Shown one piece after another: positions 33,606-45,216 of a DNA stretch of 64,000 nucleotides (position 1 is the stretch's first letter; each line of letters opens with the position of its first letter). Origin of the DNA: Aegilops tauschii subsp. strangulata. Taxonomy: Eukaryota; Streptophyta; Magnoliopsida; Poales; Poaceae. Location: positions 499,626,601-499,690,600 of the forward strand of contig NC_053035.3 of NCBI RefSeq assembly GCF_002575655.3, in the 5' to 3' direction. The notes beneath the pieces are model-generated. The model saw nothing but the letters and a program-made list of their open reading frames with translations. It had not been told where the DNA came from and ran no database searches. Both the position numbers and the translations under genes were made by a program.

Positions 33606-35086
33606 ACCTTGGTATCCATCGTTTTGCTATCACGACGTAACCTATCCCCCGCGTCGTCCGCGTGGGCGACTCGATCCATTTCTTCAGGCACTCTCCTCCT
33701 GCGCCCTTCCCTCGCCGCTGCCGGTCAGCGCCGCCCGCGTGGCCGACCGCGGCGGCGGGGTTCGCTCCCGTGGTGCTATGAGCGACATTTGGCGAGGTGC
33801 AGGTGGCGGCCGGAAGCTGTGAAGGCTGATGTTGCTGCGGCGGCGACGGTGCTCCACGCGGGGCTGGATCCGGCGGAAGTTTGACTGGGAGCGGCTGCTC
33901 GCGGCGCACTTCCTCAGCAGGAAAACAGGACCATGTAGGTCCGCTTGCATCTGTGGCTCCTCGTATGATCGGTTGTTTCCAGTGGCATACCCAATCCGGC
34001 AGCCCAGCCGGTGCATCCAACTTGGGAGCAAGCCCGTCCCATGGCCGCAACTCCAAGGGTGCCGCTGCGGCATCGTGGCGTGACAGGTTGGGGCAGTCGC
34101 CAAGCGCATGTGCTAGCGCTGTCGACCGCATCACGGTCATGGTGATACTTCGCTCATGCTCGGGCGCAAGATCGGGTGCCGTTGTGAATCTGGCCAGCAT
34201 GCTGCTATGTGGTCATGAGCCGGACGGCGGTCACCTAGCTTCGACATATACGATCTGCGTCCACGAGGGAGGACAACGAAGCGAGAGTGGAAGCACGTGG
34301 AGCTGTCGTCTGATGCGGATCAGGCATCCACTGCCACTTGTGAGGATGGTATGGGCCTCTGAATTGTCCTGGACTCGAGATGTTGGCGGTGCCATAATCC
34401 TTCCTCCCATTCAAACACTTCGTCGTGTGGTGGCGAGAGGCACTTGTCGCGTCATGTCAGTCGACAAGTGCGGACATGGCCATCACTCGCCACATGAATC
34501 GTGCGCATATGCAACTATTGGGACCGAGGCAAGTGGAGGAGACAACATGGGATGACTTCGATTGGGTGGTACTTCTCGAGTACCCAATCTTGAGCTCTAG
34601 GGTGAAAACTCTAGGTCGGACCCTAGTTGGTCATACCTGGCAATGGCGGCGTTCTTTGCGTCGTTACCCTGATGAAGGCATTGCTTGGAGTTTGCTCAGA
34701 TTTGATCTCCAGGGTGAAAACCCAGAAACTGACCTTGGTGGTTCTATCTAGCGACGGCGACGCTTGCACGTCGTTCCCTCCATAGAGGCGTAGTTCTTGA
34801 AGAACCATTCTCTTAGTCCTTGTGCTGTCGAGAGATGTTTGGCACTGACGGTTACTATTGTATATCCTCAATCGATGTTGTTCATTCCTTCGGGTTTTTT
34901 CCTTTCTCCATCCGCTTAGGCATAGCTTTGATCTTGTATGACTTTGCTCATTGCCGGTGTGGTCGTTCGTGTGTGTATTGTGTTGGCTATGTGCATCTTG
35001 GTTATGCAGATGTCGGATGTATACTCATCATGAGTGTATCCCTCGATGCTACATTATGAGTCAATAAAATACATCCTTTATCGAAA
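33606..35086 (+). mobile_element. Non-LTR retroposon, copy 2 of the 1.5 kb family, with target duplication
   Basis: Direct repeats AAGGAAATTCTCAAGG (33590-33605) and AAGGAAATTTTCAAAG (35087-35102) match at 14 of 16 positions and flank a unit with a GC-rich 5' end. The 3' end has GAGTCAATAAAATAC and a short A tail. Its 3' 600 bp align with 18830-19432. It has no reverse transcriptase. The 204-codon minus-strand frame at its 5' end is composition-driven and not conserved in copy 1. Confidence 0.78.
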
Positions 35087-35102
35087 AAGGAAATTTTCAA
35101 AG

Positions 35103-36960
35103 AAATAACAAAGAACATTGCATCTTCTATATGTGAGTGGAATATGAAACATTGGGTTGAATTAACAGGAGCAGGCCTCTATAAAAAGAGTAAGGAATGC
35201 AAAAAAAAGTAGGTAGATGAATGTGAACAAAAATAGAAGGTAACTATATATGGTATGAAATTAGATGTGCAAACTAATTTGATAGTCTCAAGGTAGATAA
35301 ATATAATAGTCTTTTTAACTGATCCGTGTATCTTAAAAATCAAGAACCATTTTGGAGTTGTAGGAATAAGGAGCAAATTCATACATTCTATTGGCACATC
35401 AAAAGTAGTAATTATATATGACATATTCTTTGTCATGCATCTATCTCACTTGATGAGGTCATCGCGAAGATTACGCCACTACAGTACTACTCCCTCCGTT
35501 CCAAATTACTCGTCGTGGTTTTAGTCCAAATTTGAACTAAAACCACGACGATTAATTTGGAACGGAGGGAGTACATGCTTCATGGAATTAGTGAAAATCA
35601 TGGATTTTAGGGTTGGAAGTCGATGGCCTCATGCATGGACATGGTTTTTTCATGCACAAAGTTTCTTTTGCCTCGAAGTTGCACCCTGATACAAAATGCT
35701 TCTGCACATATAGGTGTTTCATCTATCTGTCGGAAATAGGATCAGAATAAATATGAGGGAATATCATCAACCGGATAGTAAAGAACTCCATTGGTGCGTC
35801 TGAGACAACACTGAAAGCTGCAAGAATAATTTTTCTGTATCAGCCAATACAGCCAGAACGGAAATAACCCTGATACGGTCAATTAAAAATAGCTGCTATG
35901 AATATAATATAGCAAAGAAAGGTATGGCGGTCCAATAAAAACATACTTGATATGATTCCCAATATGTTAAGCACATGCTTGTATTCATCCACTCCGGTGT
36001 TGGCCCAGATCCGACGTCGAGTACTTTCCGACGATGGCGACGATCAACAGCGAGGAAGATCACGACAACAAAGCAACGCGGTTGAACTTGGTTCCTGCCC
36101 CATGTCAACTAGACATGCACGTTCCAAGCTAGCACCACTAGTTGGTCGTGTACTAGTTGGTTCAACAAAGCATGCACGTTCCACACGCACGTATCGCGCC
36201 TGTTTTGATCTGTATTAATTCACAAATCCACGGTACGGTTACAGGGCTGTTGCACGCACGCATATAAGTAGTCCATGGCTAGCTAGACCAATACTACTCG
36301 GCTGCTAATTGACGTCCTACTCGGTACATGCAGACGGACCTACACACGTACTACAACTTTGGGAGGCTATGTCGTGGCTAATTCCAACATCCGGGGTACA
36401 GCTTTATGTGAGATACTACATCAGAGCGGAGAGGGGAGAGAGATACACACGCACGCTTTACACAACAAACTCCGGTGCCTGATCCTATCTTTAGACTTTA
36501 GGTTAGCTGATGCTAGATACGTGCGGCATGTTTGTATGCATGGCCGCTTGACCAGAATGGCCCGTGAGACTTGCTCATATGAGAAACGACCATACTGATT
36601 AGCTTGAGATCGCAAGAAGAAGGTTTTGAATTTTCCTAGGGTCACCAATTGCATAATCTAAAAAGCATTCTATTACCTCCCAACCATACGGAGTAGTACT
36701 ATCCATGCAGGGACGCAGGTTGTACCTTGGCTTCTGGGTGAATTCAAGAAAAACGATGATGGGCTGGGTTAGCTTGAACTGATGATGACGACGGCGCTGA
36801 CAGCACTATCAACACTTTAGCTTCTAGGCTTGAACGACCAGATCGAGATTCGATATCGGCAAGACTGCTGCGTTGGCAATGACTCTTGGAGGAAGTGAAG
36901 TTAGGTGTGGAGAAGGCGGCAGCCGCAAGAATAGTAGAGCAATGAAAGGGCTCTTGATTT
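35103..36960. other. Intergenic, one MITE, no gene recognised
   Basis: AT-rich DNA with a Stowaway at 35490-35571. Short frames lie on both strands without family features. Confidence 0.4.
35490..35571. mobile_element. Stowaway MITE
   Basis: The 82-bp unit has arms CTCCCTCCGTTCCAAATTAC and their complement, flanked by TA (35488-35489 and 35572-35573). The two arms pair almost perfectly (ATTACTCGTC against GACGATTAAT is the main mismatch). Confidence 0.93.
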
Positions 36961-36967
36961 CAAAGTG

Positions 36968-36976
36968 CTTTATATA
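36968..36976 (-). promoter_or_regulatory. Possible minus-strand TATA box without a recognised gene
   Basis: The minus strand reads TCTATATAAAGC, followed by a pyrimidine-rich leader-like sequence (CTTTCATTGCTCTACTATTC). A GT donor-like site lies about 240 bp on, near 36726. It could be an old gene or an LTR promoter. No coding exon could be recognised downstream. Confidence 0.3.
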
Positions 36977-36979
36977 GAT

Positions 36980-37780
36980 CGAAGGGGAGAGGTCCAAGGG
37001 TCAGCTTAGTGGAGCAGCTCCTGTTTGGTTGCCTGTAGGTAGCTGGTCGTTTACCTCGGCAGCCCGATGGTCACCTGCCTCTCCTTTTCCTTGTGTGCAT
37101 ATGCTACACACACGGACTAATACGGGGGTTGTTCCACTTGGCCATTTGTCATTGGGCATTGGAGAAAATCAGCCCGGGGGTGCTAGTTTGATTAGTTGGT
37201 ACAAGCCCGTATTAGCCCGTAATGACCCCGTGAGTCTAGCATTTTCGCTGCAGCTAGTGCCGAGAGGAGAGGAAGGGACAAACCTGCATGCTGGAGAGTG
37301 CCCGTTGCCTGTACGGTCGTCTGCCTCACCGGTTTTGTTTATATGCACGAGTGCTGTGAGAGACGAAAGGACGAATCTGCATGGGTTGTGGGGAAGTAGT
37401 GCGAAGCTACATAGCAGTAACTGCAGTGCTGATGAGTGATAGTACAAACCGTACGACACTCCATAGAAAACAATGACAATAACGAATGATGTGGCTTCAG
37501 CATATGTCAGAAAATTCAGTAGTGGAAGCTGATGTGGCAAGAATGATGATGTGGGTAGCTTGCATGTTTAGAGAAATAGGATAGTGGGGATGAACTATTT
37601 AGATATTATAGATTATAGATGTGTGTGCTGGTCAATCATGGGATCACCAGGTCGATCGGTCACTCAGTTCCTGCCTTCCAAAGCCCCAAATCCTCGTGCA
37701 TGAATTAATAAACTATAAAATCAGGGGGGAATAGAAAAATTGTACCAACTATTCCTGTTTATATGAATCATCAATTGCTT
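36980..37780. other. Intergenic, no gene recognised
   Basis: Open frames on both strands (up to 136 codons at 37029-37439) overlap each other and have no family features. This may be the upstream part of the promoter-like segment at 36968. Confidence 0.35.
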
Positions 37781-37782
37781 AA

Positions 37783-38390
37783 CACTAGTAGAAAAATGAC
37801 CATTTGTCCCGGTTCTGGAACCGGGACTAAAGGGTCGGTACTAAAGCCCCCCCCCCAGTCCCGGTTCTTATACGAACCGGGACTAAAGGCCCTCCACGTG
37901 GCCGGTCACCCATCCTCTCACTACTCCAGCCTGAGCACGCTTAACTTCCGGGTTCTATTCCCCTCGTTTCCAACTTTACACTTGTTGTTTTCCTGACAAT
38001 AGGAAGATGTCAATCCTATTAACCCTCAGGAGTTTAGCTTGAGCATGAAGTCACACGTTTCACTGTTTGAGTTTGAAACTATTATTCTAAAAATAATTAT
38101 TATTTAGTAACACTAATATTTCTTGAGTAAGTAGTTTGACCATAGTTTGACCACAGTTTGACCAGATTTGACCAAAATTCAAAAAAAATTGAAATAATTA
38201 TTTAGTAACACTAATATTCTTGAATAATTATGTAGTAACACTAATACTTCTTAAATAAGTAGTTTGACCTGATTTAACCAAAATTCAAAAAAAAAACTGA
38301 AATTTGAGCATATCTTTTTTTCCTTTTGGAATTTCAACACTAGTCATAATCACAACTCCTCCTCCTCATCATCAACTCTAACACATTGTA
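37783..38390 (-). mobile_element. CACTA element end with 5S-like module
   Basis: The terminus CACTAGTAGAAAAATGACC (37783) leads into CCCGGTTC/GAACCGGG hairpin arrays, then a 5S-like segment (37904-37956) and GTTTGACCACAGTTTGACC repeats. All are in the same order as the minus strand of 59800-60513. The opposite end is not evident. Either the element is truncated near 38390 or it continues to the CACTA-like end at 42033. Confidence 0.7.
37904..37956 (-). other. 5S rRNA gene-derived segment (minus strand)
   Basis: The minus strand reads GAAGTTAAGCGTGCTCAGGC, then GGAGTAGTGAGAGGATGGG, then TGACC. Box A and box C of the 5S internal promoter are intact. It lies within the CACTA end described at 37783, at the same relative position as at 60103-60166. 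Confidence 0.75.
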
Positions 38391-38441
38391 GCACATAATA
38401 ACACATTGTACCTAGCACCTACTCCTCTCTCATAGGACCTA

Positions 38442-39584
38442 CTACCCTCTCTTAGGTAAAATAGCATAAAACAAGATAGGCCCTGACTCTCCATTATGGA
38501 GAATAGAGATTATCTTGTCTCTAATTCTTGCGCTTCGCACAATGTTGCTTCCAAGTAGCTCCCTACGATTGACCATACATTTTGTCCAATCTTTGATTGT
38601 CATGTCTTCATCGGTTTTAGAAATCCGGTATGAACAACGGTGATGCGTAGGATGACCTGGCCGTAAGATCATAACATCAAGGCGACCTTTCGTAGTTAGC
38701 AATGTAGTTTAGTTTTAGAAGAAATTATGCAAAAGATGCACGGACGTCGTAATAGTAAAAAATCTTACCATGCCATCTCCATGGATGTTACCATAGTTCA
38801 ACACATGCACTAGTGGCACGCATTGACCATAATGTGCAGGAGTTTGCTAATAGATATTGTAATTCTCAAGATCATTAATAAATGAGATCAGATGATCTTT
38901 CTTCCGATAAGTTAATTCAGCGCCATCGGTGTAGTAGGTTCTGTCTATCATCTTCCGCACATTCTTTGAAGAATGAAAATAAGCTATCAATGGAAATAAG
39001 CTGTCAACTATTTTGAAATAAAAAATATAAATTACTTAATAACTATGTTTGAGAAACTCACATAGCGGTAGAATTGGAAGCGTATCAACAAGGACCCAAA
39101 TGTCCATATTGCCTTCGTCGATGTTAGGATCACCAAGATCCATGGTGACAAGCATACCCTCATGGAAATCATATGCCTTGCAAAGTGCTTCCCAATTCCG
39201 GCAACCAAAATGGGATACGCTCTCAGAATTGTATAGATTTACAGCAAAATCAAAACCATGATTGGTCCTTAGGTGAACTATCTTTGTTTCCATATTTTCA
39301 TGATCTTGAAAATCCATCCTCTCCAAGACATAGCGTCTTGCATGGCATGGGATAAGCTATAATCGAATTGTAAAACATGAAAATTACACGTTGAAGAAGC
39401 AGAAGTCATGCTTAATTACGAAAAAGCACTTGTCGCCATTGCGTACCGTTTCAACAACGAAGGTCTCCCGAAGCTTAATGCTGAAGCACCGACCTTCTAC
39501 CAGGTGAGGCCTGTCACACAGACCCCGGTCGTCGCCGCACCAGTCGCACTCCGCCAGGAGACTTTTGTGCTCCGATGATGACAT
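38442..39584 (-). pseudogene. B3-like multi-exon gene carried by a CACTA element
   Basis: Minus-strand segments in order: 39584-39384 (MSSSEHKSLLAECDWCGDDR, then RCFSIKLRETFVVETVRNGD), about 39355-39036 (VHLRTNHGFDFAVNLYNSES, then NWEALCKAYDFHEGMLVTMD), about 38990-38765 (YFHSSKNVRKMIDRTYYTDG, ending NIHGDGM before a GTAAGA donor) and 38702-38442 (SYRISKTDEDMTIKDWTKCM, then GDKIISILHNGESG variant, ILFYAILP). Two B3-like folds can be made out, one per half. A TAG interrupts the third segment (QTPAHYG context, about 38855). B3 domains bind DNA. The exact exon borders are my estimate. The setting inside transposon sequence and the stop codon make it transposon cargo. Confidence 0.55.
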
Positions 39585-40257
39585 TTCCTAGGTTCATAAT
39601 TCAAAGATTAAACTTCTAAAATTAAATATATGTACTACATAAACTAAATTAGATCATTATTATTCATCATGGGTTGACTATCGGTCCGTCGAGTCTTTTT
39701 TTTGAAAACTCTCAGCTCACGTGGTGTATATATTCGACCGTTGGTGATGGTCGCTCCTCCCTTCGTCCCCGAGTGCATTAAACCAAAATGTCTAGCACAC
39801 GGGAACGAAGGAGAAGTGACCCCCACGACAACAGTCGGCATTCTTCTTCTCTCATATATGGTCGAGTCTCGACAGACTTAAAGTCAACCCGAAATGTCGT
39901 TTAATTATCTTTCTAGAAAATCCAGGCTACTCGATATTTCCTACATATTCGGGCACAAGTCATGCCAAAATTCACGGAAAAATCCGGCATGACCTTTGCT
40001 AAAAAAGGACATATCGAACGCTTAAAATTTGCCGGAACGGAAATTAATCAACACTCCGGCAAAACATAGGCCACTCGGAGGTGTTACCTGCAAACATGGC
40101 CGACCACTTGGGCAAGCACATATCCTATTTGAGCAACACAAGATATACATGTTTATATCTACATCATATGAGCATTCAAACTTGATGGCCATTGCATTTC
40201 AATGGTTGAAAATATGAACAAAAACATTTCAAAATATCTTATAGGACTCATATTGAC

Positions 40258-41050
40258 ATGGAGATTTGGCTGGTCTCACCTTGAGGTCGGAGGGGGTCGG
40301 TGACGGGGACGACGGCGAGGATGATGGAGGGGCTCCTTGATTTCTGGAAAAACAAAATATAAACAAAAACATTATTATCCTCATCTTAGGACTTACTGAA
40401 ACCTTATAAGTTATCAACTAATCAAATGCATACGCCTTGCATAGTGCTCTCCAATTTGAGCATTCAAAATAGGAGTAGTTCTCCAATTTGAGCATTCAAT
40501 AAGCAAAACTAAATCATAAAATAAATTAGTATATTCAAATTAGCATGCATTCAATAAGCAAAACTAAATCATCTCTTGCGTCCGTACATCGTCGAATATT
40601 ATCACTAATACATCTCGAATAGTATCATACATATAACATCACTAATACAGCTACAACCCTAGCGAACGACGGGCATCGGCGCGGGCGGTGGAAACCCAAA
40701 GAGAAGGAACCATCATAGGATCATAGCTCAAGTGAGATCCCTAAAGAACCTGCCAGGTATTGTCGAACTTCCCATCCAACGCAACCATGTAGCGACGGAC
40801 GTGCTTGTCCTCCTCGCTGACACGGTGACGTACCACCTTCGCGGGGGTCCAAAGCCTCTGCACCGTCAGTGGCCCACACGACCGCCACCAAAGAAGGTTC
40901 GGGTCAACGACGGGCTGGCTCCTCACCAAGCTGCGCCCCCTCGGAAGGTAGTACCTCCCAGTACCAGCCCGGCGGAGCCCAGTCCTGGACATGGCCCCTC
41001 TGATCAAGCAGGCTTCCTCCGCCGAGTCGACGACGAGGATGCGGGATAGG
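40258..41050 (-). pseudogene. Upstream exons of the CACTA-borne gene (tentative)
   Basis: A Pro/Ser exon (APPSSSPSSPSPTPSDLK, 40328-40258, before GTGAGA) and a longer frame at 41007-40741 (HVRRYMVALDGKFDNTWQVL at its end) lie on the same strand as the B3-like gene. No domain is recognised. They may form its N-terminal part or a separate small transposon gene. The intervening 39585-40257 holds no clear exon. Confidence 0.35.
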
Positions 41051-41339
41051 CATCGTCGACGTCGATGCGGATATAATTGCTTTAACTAAAAATATAACAA
41101 CAAATGTGACATGTTCAAAATATGACATGTCCACTTCAAAACGAATCAACCTAGAATTCTGTTAAATACACCTAAAACACCTAAATTCTATTGACTACAC
41201 CTAATTAAAAACCTACATTTTGAGCATGGTTCGATCATAACTAGGGTTCATACTACATTTATTTTCTTACTAATTCAATTAAACACTTACTAAAAAAATA
41301 GTAAAAAAACTACATTATACAAGAACAGTAAAAAATAGT

Positions 41340-41755
41340 TTAGGGTTTAGGAGAGATGGAGGGAGGAGGGGTGGGAGGAGGGAGGAGGAGGGCGGTGGGA
41401 GGAGGGAGGAGGAGGGAGGAGAGAGGAGGAGGGGGAGGAGGGCGGTGGGAGGAGGGAGGAGGGGTGGGAGGAGGGAGGAGAGAGGAGGAGGGGAGGAGGC
41501 GGTGGGAGGAGGGCTGCCGGCGGAGGGCTTGGCCGAAGGAGGATGGAGGATGAAGGAGGAGGCGGCCGGAAGAGGAGGGAGAAGGGCGCGGTGGGAGGAG
41601 GAGGGAGAGGTGGGAGGATGGCATACCGAGGAAGGAGGAGGGAGGATCACGGAGACAATGCGGTGGCGACGGCAATGTGGCGGCGGCGGAGGAGTGAGGC
41701 AGCGGGGAGTGAGAGGAGGAGGAAGATGGTCGGGCGCATGGGAGGAAAATTTGGG
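41340..41755. repeat. (GGA)n-rich purine tract
   Basis: Irregular GGAGGAGGG repeats extend over 400 bp and create long Pro/Ser or Gly/Arg open frames on every strand. By analogy with 3731-4100 in the other B3-carrying CACTA element, it lies between the element end and the gene. Confidence 0.8.
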
Positions 41756-41769
41756 GATAAGGCACCCAT

Positions 41770-42033
41770 AGAAGTAGCGCGGGGCGAGGAAGAGCGCTAC
41801 TGCTAAGACCAATAGCAGTAGCGCTGATGGTAGAACAACGCTACTACTATACCTAGACTGTCGGCAATGGTGTGGTAGTTATAGTAGTAGCGCTTTTTAC
41901 CTGGGCCGCGCTACTGCTACTTATATAGTAGTAGCATGCTTTTATACACCGCGCTACTGGTAGGTAGCAGTAGCGCTTTGTTTTGACCAACGCTACTAGT
42001 AAGCTTCTGTGTATAAGGTTTTCCCTAGTAGCG
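41770..42033. mobile_element. CACTA subterminal array and probable terminus
   Basis: AGTAGCGCT and its complement recur at least eight times as hairpins. The segment ends GGTTTTCCCTAGTAGCG (42033), one base from the expected CTAGTAGTG terminus. It faces right, like the end at 52787, so the two cannot be the opposite ends of one element. Confidence 0.65.
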
Positions 42034-45000
42034 GAATTTTCGGCTAGCAAAAGATCCTAAGCAAGCACCATATGTTGGAGGATCGATAATAATATGACTT
42101 CTATAGAAATATACCCATGTTCTATTCCTTGTCCAACATCAACTAATTTGCTCAAGTTTGAAAATAATTAATGGGTATTCACAATCATAAAAGATGTCCA
42201 AGATAATGTATTTATATGTGAAAGTTCTCTTCCTTGTACTAATTATTCATGAATTGCTTGTATGACTAATATTGTGACTGTCAAACTTCAATAGATTTTG
42301 CTTTCTAAATCCAATGGGAAGCTACTACTAGGTATGATACAAGCATATGACGCACATATAATTTCGAATTTATGATATTCAATTCATTAAACAATTTACT
42401 CTTAGCATATAAGTGAAGAATGAGAGTAAATGGCAAACTAGTCCGAAAAGATACAAGTGAAAATCAAATGAGTAGTTAAGTAAATAGGTAGCTATGTGAG
42501 AACTCTTTCTCATTTAAAAATTTCAGATCTGAAGTATTTTATTCAAACAGCAAAGAAAACAAAATAAAATGACATTCCAGAATAGCAAATCTCATGCAAA
42601 GAAGCAAAAACTTACGCTCAACCGAGACTAACCGATAATTGTTGATGAAGAAAGATGGGATGCCTACCGGGGCATCCCCAAGCTTAGATGCTTGATACTT
42701 CTTAGAATATATACTTAGGATGCCTTGGGCATCCCCAAGCTTGAGCTTTTATGTCTCCTTAATTCCTCTCATATCACGGATTCTTTAAATCTTAAGAAAT
42801 TCATCCACAAAAAACTCAACAAGAACTCAAGAGATAAGTTATTGTAAATTAATGTGAAATCTTACCATTCTCTACTGTAAAAATTTACTAAAATTATAAT
42901 TTAACATTGCATAGTAAATTTCTCTACATATTTAATACTCCTGTCCTCCAAAAGAATCATTAAACAAGCAAACATATGCAAAGAATGCCAACATAAAAGC
43001 AATCTATCTAAACAGAATAGTGCATAAAGGATGAAGAAGGATCCATACTTATTTAACTCAAAAAATTCTAAAAATTTACCACATTGTAGAAACTTTATCA
43101 TATATTATTTTTTGAAAATTTCAACATTTATCACATTATGACTTATCTAGAGAATTAACGAAATAGCGTGCAACTTCTGTTTTGAAACAGCAACTCATAT
43201 ACTTGCGAATTGAGCATGGTAAAGACTATACTTGACACTTTTACTGAAATAATAGATACAAAAACTTATTATAAATAATAGCAAGAAAATATAAATAAAA
43301 TAAAATGGTGCTCCTAGCAAAGCACATATCATGTGACTAATAAAAATATAGTTCCAAGCGAGGTTACCGACAATGTTGAAGATGAAAGAAGGGATGCCTT
43401 CTGGGGCATCCCCAAACTTAGTTGCTTGAATCTTCCTTGAATATTACCTTGGGGTGCATTGGGCATCCCCAAGCTTATGGTCTTTCTACTCTTCATTCTC
43501 CTCATATCAATATCAAACCCAAAAATTGAAAACTCCAATCACACGAAACTTAACGGAACTTCGTGAGATTGGTTAGTATGGCAAAGAGCAAAGCATTCAC
43601 TTTGGCACTGTCAAGAAAACATTTATAATTTTGATCACATAATTCCTACTTTACCTTATAATTTAAACAATTTATATTGACCAATATAAGCCATAGAAAC
43701 TAAAAAGCAAGCAAACTATTCAATGAAAACACAATCTGTCAAAAACAGAACAGTCTGTAATAATCTGAATAATGATCATACTTCTGCAACTCTAAAAATT
43801 CTGAAAACTTAGACAAAGTAGGAAATTTATATATCAATCATGTGTAAAACTTTCAGATCAAAATCATGTTCCAGTAAATTATAGGATTTTCTGCACTGAA
43901 CGCAAAAGTTTCTGTTTTTGAACAGAATCATGTCAACTATCATTCCAAAGGCTTACCTGGCACTTTATTGAAATAAAGTCTATAAAACATGATTACTACA
44001 GTATCTTAATCATGTGAACACACAAAAACAGTAGATAGAAATATTGGGTTGTCTCCCAACAATTGATTTTCTTTCATACCTTTTTAGCTAAGCATGATGA
44101 TTTCGATGATGCTCACATAAAAGTAAAGAATTGAAACATAACGGGAGCATCATGAAGCATATGACTAGCACATTGAAGCCTAACACACTTCCTATGCATA
44201 GGGATTTTGTGAGCAAACAATTCATGGGAGCAAGAATCAACTAGTACAGGAAGGCAAAACAAGCATGACTCCAAAGCTTTCAACACATAGAGAGGAAACT
44301 TAATATTATTGAGATATGTAAAAGCATATGTTCCTCTCTCATAATAATTTTCAATATTATCATGAATGAATTCAACAATATAGATATCACACAAATCATT
44401 GTTTTCATGATCCACAAGCATAGAACTTTAATTACTCTCCACATAAGCAAATTTCTTCTCATTCATAATAGTGGGAGAAAACTGAACAAAATAACTATAA
44501 TGTGATACTTGATTGTAATAATCCAATTGAAAATAAAAATCATGATGACAAGTTTCATGGTTATCATTATTCTTTATGGCATACATGTCATCACCATAAT
44601 CGTCATAGATAGCAACTTTGTTGTCATAATAAATTGAAATCTCTTCCAAAATAGTTGATTCATCACTAAATAAAGTTATGACCTCTCCACATCAACTTTC
44701 ATAATTATTACAATATGATTTAACACCCTCCAAAATAGTGGGATCATTACTTCCTAGATTTGGCACTCTTCCAAACTCACATTCATCAATGTAATCATCA
44801 TAAATAGGAGGCATGCTAACATCATAATAAATTTACTCATCAAAACTTGGGGGAATGAAAATATCATCTTCATCAAATATAGCATCCCCAGGCTTATGGC
44901 TATGCATATCATTAGTATCATGGATATTCATAGAAAGCATACTAAAAAAATTGCAATCATGCTCATAATTAAAGGATTTTATGCCAAAAATTTTATCAAA

Positions 45001-45216
45001 TTCTTCTTCTATCAATTGAGCACAATTTTCCAATCCATCATTTTCAAGAAAAACATGATAAAGACGAAGAATATGAGGCAACCTCACTTCCATTTTTTGT
45101 AGTTTTCTTTTATAAACCAAACTAGTGATAAAAAAGAAGCTAAAAGAGTCAATTGTAAGATCTGAAGATATACCTTCAAGCACTCACCTCCCCGGCAACG
45201 GCGCCAAAAAAGATCT
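42034..45216 (-). mobile_element. Internal domain of a non-autonomous LTR retrotransposon
   Basis: It lies directly downstream (minus strand) of the LTR at 45217-46794 and its primer binding site. Asn/Asp/Tyr-rich frames (for example YYDNKVAIYDDYGDDMYAIK and CHHDFYFQLDYYNQ at 44649-44428) encode no integrase, reverse transcriptase or protease. About 720 bp is duplicated in tandem (about 42640-43360 and 43370-44080), each unit with GGGGCATCCCCAAGCTTAG type motifs. The 3' LTR is missing; the element is cut off at the CACTA end near 42033. Confidence 0.7.
45189..45206 (-). other. Primer binding site complementary to tRNA-Asp
   Basis: The plus strand reads TCCCCGGCAACGGCGCCA, identical to the 3' end of plant tRNA-Asp including CCA. 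On the element's strand it is the 18-base complement, 10 bases inside the LTR. This fixes the LTR orientation as minus. Confidence 0.85.

Noticed and set aside
33586..34200. 204-codon minus-strand frame
   Set aside because: It lies across the 5' end of a retroposon and its target duplication, is GC-driven, and is not conserved in the other copy of the family.
37029..37540. Overlapping frames of 136 and 123 codons on opposite strands
   Set aside because: No domain, no codon bias and no splice-site support; they look like chance open frames upstream of a promoter-like segment.
41315..41812. Pro/Ser-rich frame of 165 codons on the minus strand
   Set aside because: It is produced by the GGA repeat tract; a second frame is equally open and no domain is present.
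37783..42033. A single complete CACTA element from 37783 to 42033
   Set aside because: The termini fit loosely, but the subterminal arrays at the two ends are of different families and the 3-bp flanks (TAA and GAA) do not match, so I left them as separate parts.
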